The notes under the pieces are model-generated. The model saw nothing but the letters and a program-made list of their open reading frames with translations, searched no databases and was not told the DNA's origin. A DNA stretch of 64,000 bases from CAVTRI01 sp963737075 (lineage in GTDB: Bacteria; Actinomycetota; Acidimicrobiia; Acidimicrobiales; Palsa-688). The translations under genes and the position numbers were made by a program. Shown in pieces: positions 48,085-57,036 of the stretch; positions within the stretch are counted from its first letter, which is position 1; each line of letters starts with the position of its first letter. Location: NCBI GenBank assembly GCA_963737075.1, contig CAVTRI010000001.1, forward strand, positions 248,001 to 312,000, given 5' to 3'.

Positions 48085-48438
48085 ATGACGGTTGATTTCT
48101 TCTCGCTCACCACGCACGACGAAGGGCCGGCGCCGGTGCTGTCGGTCACCGGCGAGGTGGACATGGCGGTCGCCCCCCAGCTGCGGCGGAGCTTGGTCGA
48201 GCTCGCCGAGCGCTGTCCGGAGACCATCATCGTGGACCTGTCTGACGTCGGGTTCATGGATTCGACAGGCTTGGGCGTGCTGTCGTCGGTCCGCAAGCGG
48301 CTTAAGCAAACAGGGGGTCGGCTCGTGCTTGTGGTGGCCCGCCCGCCCGTCTCCCGTCTGTTCCAGCTGAGCGGCATGGACCGGCTGTTCACGATCGTTC
48401 CGACACGCGACGAAGCCATCGCCCTGCTGTCGAACTAA
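48085..48438 (+). CDS. STAS domain anti-sigma factor antagonist
   Basis: 117 residues with one STAS domain: PVLSVTGEVDMAVAPQLRRS, TIIVDLSDVGFMDSTGLGVL and KQTGGRLVLVVARPPVSRLF. Ser60 in the MDSTGLGVL loop is the expected phosphorylation site of RsbW-like kinases. Unphosphorylated, such proteins sequester an anti-sigma factor and free the sigma factor. ATG 48085 is the only suitable start. Its promoter match to the same stress class would give positive feedback if the partner switch works as in Bacillus. Confidence 0.92.
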   Translation: MTVDFFSLTTHDEGPAPVLSVTGEVDMAVAPQLRRSLVELAERCPETIIVDLSDVGFMDSTGLGVLSSVRKRLKQTGGRLVLVVARPPVSRLFQLSGMDRLFTIVPTRDEAIALLSN

Positions 48439-48521
48439 GAAGCCAGAGCCAAAGAGCCAGAGCTAAGAAGCGAGAGCCAAAAGAGCCGGAGCTAAGACGC
48501 CGGACCCAAGGAAGCCGAACC
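48437..48521. repeat. three degenerate 28-base tandem repeats
   Basis: AAGAAGCCAGAGCC begins unit 1 (48437-48464), AAGAAGCGAGAGCC unit 2 (48465-48493) and AAGACGCCGGACCC unit 3 (48494-48521). They start inside the STAS stop codon and end at the stop of the convergent DUF6328 gene, filling the spacer. Confidence 0.7.
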
Positions 48522-48522
48522 A

Positions 48523-49014
48523 TCAGCCGATCCGGCGGCGGCCGCTGAGAGGAACGACCACCCAAACGAGCACGACCACAGCCGCCAGGACTGCACCGAC
48601 GACCGGCCCGGTGATACCCGGATAGACGATGCTCATCGTGAGCCAGACGGCAGTGACCACCGCAGTGCCGATGGCGGCCAGGCCGAGGAGCGCCATTCGG
48701 TTGGCGGCGTCGACGAGCTTGACTTTCATGTGCCGGCGAAACACCAGGCGGTGGTAGGCCACGGGTCCCACGAGGGCGACGATGGCGACCGCCGCCGAAA
48801 GAAGGCTGACCGTGTAGAGCGCTCTTTGCGCGGAGTGCAGCTTGTCGAAGCGGCTGTTGAGCGGGAACGACAGCAGAAAGGCGAACAGGACCTGGACGCC
48901 GATTGACAGGACCCGGAGCTCCTGCAGCAGTTCGCTGAGATTGCGGTCCAGCCGTTCTTCCGGCGTTTCGTCGCGATCGGGCGAAGGAGCGCTACCGGGT
49001 GTGTCAACGCTCAT
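48523..49014 (-). CDS. DUF6328 membrane protein
   Basis: 163 residues. A charged N-terminus with DETPEERLDRNLSELLQELR is followed by four membrane helices (VLFAFLLSFPLN, LLSAAVAIVALVGPVAYHRL, LLGLAAIGTAVVTAVWLTMS, GAVLAAVVVLVWVVVPL). This is the DUF6328 arrangement, common in actinobacteria and of unknown role. ATG 49014 overlaps the end of the acyltransferase by 11 bases; a longer reading adds residues without family similarity. Confidence 0.88.
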   Translation of the reverse strand: MSVDTPGSAPSPDRDETPEERLDRNLSELLQELRVLSIGVQVLFAFLLSFPLNSRFDKLHSAQRALYTVSLLSAAVAIVALVGPVAYHRLVFRRHMKVKLVDAANRMALLGLAAIGTAVVTAVWLTMSIVYPGITGPVVGAVLAAVVVLVWVVVPLSGRRRIG

Positions 49015-50065
49015 CGGCGGAAAGCGTAGGTCGCGGACGTTCCGGATCGATGCGACGGTCACGGTCGGCCTGGGTGCCGATCCACTCGTCGACGACCGCC
49101 CACTCGGTGATCAGCCATTCCTTCGCCGCCGCAGGGTCCTCGACCGGCGGGCGCACCCCGGCTTTCCACCAGCGCACGGACATCGGATGAGGGAACGGCA
49201 GATTCGCCCATATCTGCGCCGCCGAGGTCAGCGTTTCGAGACCGATGTGGGCGACGATGACGATCGGCCCGTCGGGCCGCCCAGCGACGCACGCAAGTAC
49301 CCCGGCTGTACGAGGGGGAAGAACATGGTGGAGCTGCTCGGCTACGGCCGCCATCCGGCGGGCTCCGCGTGCGCGTAGCCGGACCCGGACGCGCTCCTGC
49401 CGGGCGGGGGTCCAGTTGCCTCCTTCCGGGAAGAGCAGGAGCGCGTCCCTTGGCGCCAGCTCCGCAGCGACACGGCGCAGCTCCGACGCCGACCCCGGCT
49501 GCCCGCCACCGATGAACACGCCGCCCACGCGATGCACGAGCACGTCCAGCGCCGGGTCGAGCGCCAGCAGGTCCTTGGCGACGATCCGGGGCCGACGGCG
49601 GTAGCGGTCGAGCAGAAGCTGGACGAGGGCGAACGAATCGCCGGGTCCCCCGTGGCGGGCGACGACCAAGACAGGGTCGTCCCCCTCGAGCACATCGATG
49701 TCCGGCGGCTCGGTGAGCTCGATTCGAAAGCCCAGAAGGGCCCGGCCCGCGCCCAGCAGTGCCCCCAACGCCTTGCGCAGCAACTCGGCGTGATCGCCGT
49801 CCCACCAGGGCGCATTTTCACGACGGGGCAGCGATCGCAGCCAGTACCACCCGCAGACCGACAGGACGAACAACTCGACCGCCATGTACGTGCACACGAA
49901 GCCGGCAACGCGGCCCGCGCGTCGCCGCCGGGTCAGCGGCCACACCAGCACGCAGACCGCCCCAGCGGCAGCAGATACGCCCAGCAAGGCCAGTTCGACC
50001 ACCACGATGGCCGGGAGCAGCGCCCGTCGGAGCCATCGGGGCGGGACGCGCACCGGCATCGTCAC
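49004..50065 (-). CDS. 1-acyl-glycerol-phosphate acyltransferase-like protein
   Basis: 353 residues. Two N-terminal membrane helices lead to a PlsC-like domain with VLVVARHGGPGDSFALVQLL (H-x4-D analogue), IVAKDLLALDPALDVLVHRV and LLLFPEGGNWTPARQERVRV (the PEGG motif). It probably esterifies a lysophospholipid or related glycerolipid. GTG 50065 overlaps the patatin stop as GTGA; ATG 50059 is nearly as good. It overlaps DUF6328 downstream, so patatin, acyltransferase and DUF6328 form one unit. Confidence 0.85.
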   Translation of the reverse strand: MTMPVRVPPRWLRRALLPAIVVVELALLGVSAAAGAVCVLVWPLTRRRRAGRVAGFVCTYMAVELFVLSVCGWYWLRSLPRRENAPWWDGDHAELLRKALGALLGAGRALLGFRIELTEPPDIDVLEGDDPVLVVARHGGPGDSFALVQLLLDRYRRRPRIVAKDLLALDPALDVLVHRVGGVFIGGGQPGSASELRRVAAELAPRDALLLFPEGGNWTPARQERVRVRLRARGARRMAAVAEQLHHVLPPRTAGVLACVAGRPDGPIVIVAHIGLETLTSAAQIWANLPFPHPMSVRWWKAGVRPPVEDPAAAKEWLITEWAVVDEWIGTQADRDRRIDPERPRPTLSADER

Positions 50066-50903
50066 CGCGCACCGAGCATCTCGTCCAGATATCGGGATGC
50101 GGCCGCGTGGGCGGCCCCGATGCGAGCCGTGACGCCGTCGACCCGTCGGTACCGTAGGTTGACGGCGGGGGGCGCGTCCACGCCGCTCGGCAGCACGTGG
50201 ACCTCGACACCTTCGGGGAGCGCGGACAGGTCTTCGACGAACCGGTGCCGGCGAACGATCTCCAGCACGACCAGTCCAGCTCCCACGGCCGCCGAGGCGG
50301 CTGCAGTCGCCGCTCCAGCCGGCCGACGTAGAGGACGAACACCCGCCGCGCTCCGAGTGCGACCGCCCGCCCGACGGGCACCGAGTTGACCAGTCCGCCA
50401 TCCAAATAGTGCTCGCCGGCGATCTCCACGGGAGGCAGTAGCCCCGGAACGGCGCACGAAGCCAGGACGGCGTCCGCAACCGGTCCCTCTGTGAACCAGC
50501 GCGGACCGGCCCGTTCGATGGATGCCGCCACGCACTCGAACCGTAGCGGCAGGTCCTCGATGCGAGCGTGCGGAAGCGACTGTTCGATCATCGATCGAAG
50601 CCCGCCGTCACCGTGCAGATACGTGCCGTGCCGGACCAGGTTTGCGACGCGCCCGACGAACGACGCTTCGAAGACATCCCGGGTCCGAAGACCCGTCCAT
50701 ACCTGCTCCAGCCGCTGAACCCCGGCCGGGGTCGGGTCGCTGGCGAAGAACGCCCCGTTCAGCGCCCCCACGCTCGAACCCAGCACCACGTCTACCCTGA
50801 GGGCTCGCTCGACCACAGCTCGTAGCATGCCGACCTCGACGGCCCCGAATACACCTCCCCCGCCGAGCACGAGAGCCGTGCACGCGGCGTCCGGCGGAGA
50901 CAT
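50062..50903 (-). pseudogene. patatin-like phospholipase gene with a one-base frameshift
   Basis: From ATG 50903 the frame encodes TALVLGGGGVFGAVEVGMLR, the GSSVGALNG nucleophile elbow (Ser in GSSVG) and YLDGGLVNSVPVGRAVALGA with its DGG catalytic Asp. Near 50285 it shifts to a second frame that continues AGLVVLEIVRRHRFVEDLSA and LPEGVEVHVLPSGVDAPPAV through the normal C-terminus to the stop at 50062. A single missing base explains it. Since catalytic residues precede the shift, a truncated enzyme might still fold. Sequencing error is possible. Confidence 0.75.
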
Positions 50904-50938
50904 TGCGTCCTTATACTCCGTTCGCCGGCAGTCGGTGA

Positions 50939-50963
50939 GTTTTCCGGTCTCGGCGTTGGGTAC
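50939..50963 (+). promoter_or_regulatory. sigma-B-like promoter of the WhiB gene
   Basis: GTTT (50939-50942), 15 bases, GGGTAC (50958-50963), then 10 bases to ATG 50974, suggesting a leaderless message. Confidence 0.6.
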
Positions 50964-51216
50964 CGCAGCGGGCATGTCGAGGCCGGCAGAAGACTGGAGG
51001 CGGCGAGCAGCGTGCCGGGAGTCAGACCCCGCACTGTTCTTCCCACCCGACTGCCGAGCGGACCACGATGACTGGGTGGCGGCCGCCAAGGCCGTATGCG
51101 CGCGATGTTCGGTGCGAAGCGAATGCCTCAACTTCGCCATCGATTCCCGGCAGAACATCGGCATCTTTGGAGGGATGACCCCCGCCGAGCGACGGGCGCG
51201 AAGGAGAGGCGTACAG

Positions 51217-53262
<2,046 letters not shown>

Positions 53263-53319
53263 TCGTTCGCCCTTCCTCGCCCCGACGGGGCGCGCTTGTC
53301 GATAGCTGTGCCCGGAGGG

Positions 53320-53343
53320 GTACCCCTTGTCCGCGCCGCAAAC
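53320..53343 (-). promoter_or_regulatory. sigma-B-like promoter of katE
   Basis: Minus strand: GTTT (53343-53340), 14 bases, GGGTAC (53325-53320), 57 bases before ATG 53262. One of the closest matches to the pattern. Confidence 0.65.
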
Positions 53344-53376
53344 CACGCAAGAAGGACCAGCCGCTCGGCTGGAGAG

Positions 53377-53402
53377 GTTGCCGGTGACGGCTGAGTGGGT
53401 AT
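53377..53402 (+). promoter_or_regulatory. sigma-B-like promoter of the YtxH-like gene
   Basis: GTTG (53377-53380), 16 bases, GGGTAT (53397-53402), 33 bases before GTG 53436. It faces away from the katE promoter. Confidence 0.5.
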
Positions 53403-53435
53403 CTGTAACAGAGCAGACACCGCAAAGGAGAACCG

Positions 53436-53645
53436 GTGAAGAAAATCCTGTTTCTGATGGGGCTGGGCGTGGGGTTCGTCCTCGGATCCCGCAGCGGCCG
53501 AGGCCCCTATGAGCAGCTCGAACGCAAAATGCGGGAAGTCAGTGGCAGGCCAGAGGTCCAGCAGCTGAAGGACGCGGCCCAGAGCACGACCCAGCAAGCT
53601 GCCGACTCCGCCGCCAGCAAGATGGAGACGGTCACCGCTCCTTGA
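53436..53645 (+). CDS. YtxH-like small membrane-anchored protein (69 aa)
   Basis: 69 residues. Lys-Lys then a short membrane segment (ILFLMGLGVGFVLGSRSG) followed by a helical tail (REVSGRPEVQQLKDAAQSTT). This is the YtxH-like plan: one N-terminal anchor with a long cytosolic helix. GTG 53436 follows AAAGGAGAACC. The last 14 bases overlap the convergent RsbW-like gene. Related proteins occur in general-stress regulons; the role is unknown. Confidence 0.8.
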   Translation: MKKILFLMGLGVGFVLGSRSGRGPYEQLERKMREVSGRPEVQQLKDAAQSTTQQAADSAASKMETVTAP

Positions 53646-54054
53646 TTCCCGACGGAAACTGCTGAGCAGCGACCTCGAACCAGACCCGCTTCCCATGGTC
53701 GTTCGTTGCTACACCCCAGCGATCGGCGACGCGGTCCACCAGGGCGATACCTCTTCCGCTTGGAGCGTCGTCCCGCGCCCGGAGGAGCCGGGGAACTTCG
53801 GGGCTCTCATCGGTGACGCCAACGATGACGCGGCTTCGGTCGCACTTGATCTGCACCTGGACCGTGGAGCCGTCGCCGTGCTGGATGGCATTTGAGACCA
53901 GTTCACTAGACAGCAGCAGGACGATCTCGAGGTCGACGGTCGGAGCCGCTGCGGTGAGTACCTGCCTCAACCACTGCCGCGCGGCTGCCGGAGTGCCAGG
54001 GTCGGTAGCGAATGTCCGCTGCACGGTTGGATAACACAGCGGACCTTCGCGCAT
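53632..54054 (-). CDS. RsbW-like ATP-binding protein (anti-sigma kinase fold)
   Basis: 140 residues of the HATPase_c_2 family. Glu51 and Asn55 lie in ELVSNAIQHG (N-box), and GVTDESPEVP plus SGRGIALVDRVADRWG form the G1 and G2 regions. Such proteins act as serine kinases of STAS proteins and/or bind a sigma factor. ATG 54054 fits the family length. It lies downstream of a second ATPase of the same family in the same direction, with one unknown gene between. Confidence 0.9.
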   Translation of the reverse strand: MREGPLCYPTVQRTFATDPGTPAAARQWLRQVLTAAAPTVDLEIVLLLSSELVSNAIQHGDGSTVQVQIKCDRSRVIVGVTDESPEVPRLLRARDDAPSGRGIALVDRVADRWGVATNDHGKRVWFEVAAQQFPSGIKER

Positions 54055-54162
54055 GTTGGCATAGTTTCCATCTGTCGACGTTCGAAAAGCGGTTCGTGCG
54101 GCCGATCGGCCGGATCGGAGTCTCGCGTGCTCAGGAGGCGGGTTCGAAGGCCATAGCGCCTG

Positions 54163-54663
54163 CTACCCGGTTCCGAACCCCTGACGCTCGGGAGGAAGGA
54201 AATGGGTCGCGCCCACCATCGCAATCTCGAGTGCCGAGATCCGGTCGCAGGCACGCATGAGCGTGAGGGTCGATGCCAGCGGACTGCTGGAAAGGCTCGC
54301 TGCCAGGCGACCGTCGTCAAAATTCTCACCCAGTCGCACAAGCAGATCGGCGCGAGCCCATAGCCGGCTTTCGATTGCCGTGGAGCCATCTGTCCGCACG
54401 ACGGCTGTCACCCCCTGCCCGTCGAGCTCACCTTCGATCCGGGCATAGCGCAGGTGCTCCCGGCTGAGCAACCGCCGAGCATGTGCTTCGTTGCACGTGA
54501 TCTGAAGAGCGTGCATGAGCGCCTTGCTTGTCTCGACGACCGACTCCGAGCGCCCGCGTGCCGCCCGTGAGGCGTCGACCAGTCGTTCGGCGCGCTCGTG
54601 TGCTGAGGCCCTTGTGGGGACGGCCCTGGTTGCTGGCTCTGCACCAGGTTCGATCGGAACCAT
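54163..54663 (-). CDS. hypothetical protein overlapping the upstream ATPase gene
   Basis: 166 residues from ATG 54663. Two helical segments (RASAHERAERLVDASRAA, ETSKALMHALQITCNEAHAR) are followed by a compact domain (RYARIEGELDGQGVTAVVRT and FDDGRLAASLSSSPLASTLT). I do not recognise the family. Its first 256 bases are shared, in another frame, with the 3' part of the upstream RsbW-like gene. It looks more protein-like than that gene's tail, so I believe it is real. Its position between two ATPases suggests a regulatory partner. Confidence 0.6.
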   Translation of the reverse strand: MVPIEPGAEPATRAVPTRASAHERAERLVDASRAARGRSESVVETSKALMHALQITCNEAHARRLLSREHLRYARIEGELDGQGVTAVVRTDGSTAIESRLWARADLLVRLGENFDDGRLAASLSSSPLASTLTLMRACDRISALEIAMVGATHFLPPERQGFGTG

Positions 54664-55043
54664 GCCCACTTCCCTTCCGCAGTTCCGTCTACGCCCCACG
54701 CGTCAGATAAGCGTTCCACGAGGCCCATTCCCCACCCGCTGTCCGTCTCGAGTGACGGCTCGCGTAGCACGGGCAGGACCGGGTTGGAGTCCCTGATGCC
54801 GACCTGGACGCTGGAAGCCGCAAGTTCGACCCGAACCTCCAGGTCCGGGCCTTCTGCGTGACGGATGGCGTTGCTCGCGAGTTCGCTGGACATGAGCACG
54901 ACGGCGTCGAGGTCTACGCTGATCCTGACGGGCGACAGGACGTTTCGGACGAATCCCCGTACGAGGCTCACACTCGTCGGTTCTGCCGAAAAGGTGCACG
55001 ACCAACCCACAGGCGACCCGGCGACATCCGCCATCGCACGCAT
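54408..55043 (-). CDS. RsbW-like ATP-binding protein with an odd C-terminal tail
   Basis: About 211 residues. The ATPase domain (1-135) has LMSSELASNAIRHAEGP (N-box), VGIRDSNPVLPVLRE and SGWGMGLVERLSDAWG (G2). From about residue 140 onward the sequence turns into Arg/Ser/Pro-rich text (SRSSRQARRS) that overlaps the next gene out of frame, which suggests loss of the natural stop. ATG 55043 has AAGGGTCC upstream. It is preceded by CheB and may respond to the same signal. Confidence 0.75.
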   Translation of the reverse strand: MRAMADVAGSPVGWSCTFSAEPTSVSLVRGFVRNVLSPVRISVDLDAVVLMSSELASNAIRHAEGPDLEVRVELAASSVQVGIRDSNPVLPVLREPSLETDSGWGMGLVERLSDAWGVDGTAEGKWAWFRSNLVQSQQPGPSPQGPQHTSAPNDWSTPHGRHAGARSRSSRQARRSCTLFRSRATKHMLGGCSAGSTCAMPGSKVSSTGRG

Positions 55044-55104
55044 CTTAGGACCCTTCCCGCGCTGTGAGCCGCAGGGGTCATCCGACGTCGTGGTAGGGAG
55101 CCCA

Positions 55105-56124
55105 TCACGGGGTGGTCTGGAACCCATCGCCTCTTTCTTCGATGGCTGGCTGGTCACTGATCACGCCATCGAGGATGTCTTTGAGCACCGCGATTCGCTC
55201 TTCAATTCGGGCAATGTCGTCCTCGTACCGGGTGACCTGATTGCGGTACCCGGCCTCCCGGACCCGCGTCAACGTACGTCGTGAGATGTCCACCCGCTCT
55301 TCGAGCGCCACGATGGCTGCCCACAACGCAGCTTCCAGCGCCGCGTGCTTGCCGAGCAAGAGCCCTTGGGGAGAGAACGCATGGCCCACCCGGCAACGGA
55401 ACCGATCAAGGCCGCCATCAGGAGCAAGCCACAGCGAGCCGCCGCACTCTGGGCATGTGAAGGCGGTCACTTCTATCGAATCGCCCTGGGGCGGAGGCGC
55501 TGGCTCCGACGGGACCGCGCCACGCTCCTCAGCCATGTGTTCCAGCCATTCCGTGAGGTGTTTGCCCATGTCGGCGACCGGGCATACGACCTCCGCCGAC
55601 GTCTCGGCGAGCGCAGCCATCGGCATGCCGGGGAACGCCGACTCGTTTGGATCCTGGACGATCGTCAGGCCGCCGGCGCGGGCAATAGCATGCAGGCCAG
55701 CGGCTCCATCATCCATCGTGCCCGACAGCACAATTCCCGCTGAGCGACGGCCGAACCGCTCCGCGACGCTGCGAAAGAGGACATCTGCCGAGGGGCGGTG
55801 CCCGTTTTGGCTCGGGCCGCGGTCCAGTCGCACCTGCGCGTCGTGGACGAGCAGGTGCTGCCCGGGCGGGGCGACCAGTACCCGGCCGGGGCGCAACCGG
55901 TCGCCGTGCCTGGCGTGGACCGCTCGCAGCTTGCCGGCTCGGGTGAGGATGCGCGGAAGGAGGCTCGGACCGGTGTCCGATACGTGCAGTACGACGCAGA
56001 CGGCGGCGGGAAACGTCGGGGGCAAGCCGGCGACGAAGCCGGTGAGCGCCTCGACGCCGCCCGCTGAAGCGGCGACGGCGACGGCAGCCAGCGGGGTGTC
56101 ACCTTGGGCGTCCACATCGATCAC
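55105..56124 (-). CDS. receiver-less CheB-type methylesterase
   Basis: 339 residues. The catalytic triad of CheB is present: Ser20 (VAASAGGVEALTG), His48 (VVLHVSDTGPS) and Asp140 (LSGTMDDGAAG). There is no N-terminal receiver domain. The C-terminal part holds a small zinc-ribbon-like segment (TCPECGGSLWLA, CRVGHAF) and a helical region. No chemotaxis genes are nearby, so it may demethylate or act on another protein; orphan CheB-like proteins with this tail occur near stress regulators. GTG 56124 gives the full domain. Confidence 0.85.
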   Translation of the reverse strand: MIDVDAQGDTPLAAVAVAASAGGVEALTGFVAGLPPTFPAAVCVVLHVSDTGPSLLPRILTRAGKLRAVHARHGDRLRPGRVLVAPPGQHLLVHDAQVRLDRGPSQNGHRPSADVLFRSVAERFGRRSAGIVLSGTMDDGAAGLHAIARAGGLTIVQDPNESAFPGMPMAALAETSAEVVCPVADMGKHLTEWLEHMAEERGAVPSEPAPPPQGDSIEVTAFTCPECGGSLWLAPDGGLDRFRCRVGHAFSPQGLLLGKHAALEAALWAAIVALEERVDISRRTLTRVREAGYRNQVTRYEDDIARIEERIAVLKDILDGVISDQPAIEERGDGFQTTP

Positions 56125-56324
56125 TTCTGTCGGCTTACGGTCGCCCCTCCGTCCGATCTTTCACCCGGTCCGTGGGCGCCGGGAGGAGATGAAGAACGCC
56201 TTCGACTGCCCGGTGATCTGGCTTCGCGCGGGTCGATGGCGTCGACGGGCATGGTTCAGTGCTACCCACCGGGGCCGGCGGCGAAGCCTACGATGTACAC
56301 GCCGTGGCGAACGCCGCGGCACGC

Positions 56325-56350
56325 GTTTCGGTCGCCGGTCACCCGGGTAC
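56325..56350 (+). promoter_or_regulatory. sigma-B-like promoter of the 129-aa protein gene
   Basis: GTTT (56325-56328), 16 bases, GGGTAC (56345-56350), 27 bases before GTG 56378. Confidence 0.6.
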
Positions 56351-56377
56351 GGCCGTCACGACGAAGGAGGACCTCCT

Positions 56378-56767
56378 GTGCCGCCCACCACCTCATCTCG
56401 AAATCGCTCTTCCGGGCAGAGCGCGTCCAGAAGCACTGCAGCGCGGAAAGCCACTACAAGCTCCGCGAGCGGCAACGCCGCGAGGAGCTCATCGGCGCAG
56501 AACACGGCCAAGAGAGGGGCGCACGGGGCTTCGAAAGCCGCCGCGAAACCCGAGCATGGCGCGATCCACCTTCAACTGCCGCTCATCGGGCACGTACACC
56601 TGCCGCCGCCCCAGCATCTGGCCTTCTACGCCGGCGTCGGCCTGCTTGCGGCGGCCGAGCTGATCGAGTGGCCGGTTGCCATCCTGGTGGGAGTGGGGAA
56701 GGCCCTGGCCGACAACCGCAGTCACGCCAACCTGGAGGAGTTCGGCGAAGCGCTCGAGTCGGCGTAA
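56378..56767 (+). CDS. conserved hypothetical protein with C-terminal membrane helix (129 aa)
   Basis: 129 residues. A Ser/Ala/Arg-rich low-complexity first half leads to a conserved end: LPLIGHVHLPPPQHLAFYAG, a hydrophobic helix (GVGLLAAAELIEWPVAILVG) and KALADNRSHANLEEFGEALE. GTG 56378 follows AAGGAGG at eight bases and a sigma-B-like promoter. Similar C-termini occur in other actinobacterial stress loci. The hydrophobic helix suggests membrane attachment with a disordered N-terminal tail. Function unknown. Confidence 0.8.
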   Translation: MPPTTSSRNRSSGQSASRSTAARKATTSSASGNAARSSSAQNTAKRGAHGASKAAAKPEHGAIHLQLPLIGHVHLPPPQHLAFYAGVGLLAAAELIEWPVAILVGVGKALADNRSHANLEEFGEALESA

Positions 56768-56788
56768 GCCGCCGCTTGTCCGCCGCGC

Positions 56789-56983
56789 TCAGTCGCGGCC
56801 GGACCGATCCAGTGGATCGGCTTTGCCCCCGGGCCGAGGCGGCTGGTCCGGCTCCTCGGCACGTTCGAGCTCTTCTGCCGCGGTCTCGTCCCCGCCGCGG
56901 TCCTCCAGCCGCTCAGCCTTCTCGGCCGCCTGCTTGCCGAACGCCACATCTTCTGGATCCGCGTAGGGTTCGTCGCTGCTCAT
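56789..56983 (-). CDS. small acidic protein (64 aa)
   Basis: 64 residues from ATG 56983 to TGA at 56789, embedded in the C-terminal part of a longer open frame that is otherwise antisense to the antiporter operon. MSSDEPYADPEDVAFGKQAA and EKAERLEDRGGDETAAEELE are strongly acidic with Pro-rich end. A GTTT-N16-GGGAAA stretch upstream is a weak promoter candidate. No function is assignable. Confidence 0.55.
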   Translation of the reverse strand: MSSDEPYADPEDVAFGKQAAEKAERLEDRGGDETAAEELERAEEPDQPPRPGGKADPLDRSGRD

Positions 56984-57036
56984 GCCCGAAGTCTTTCCCG
57001 GCCTCACAGGGCGAGAAACGCCGCGCCGCGTGTGTG

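Noticed and set aside
47399..48085. Minus- and plus-strand open frames of 60-290 codons in the repeat spacer
   Set aside because: Their translations repeat with the DNA units (for example HAPGFGAFGHSR) and change frame with each repeat, so they reflect repeated DNA and not protein.
54140..54180. A GGGTTCGAA tRNA T-loop-like string
   Set aside because: The flanks do not form an acceptor or anticodon stem and the conserved A and C of the T arm are misplaced; no tRNA found in the window.
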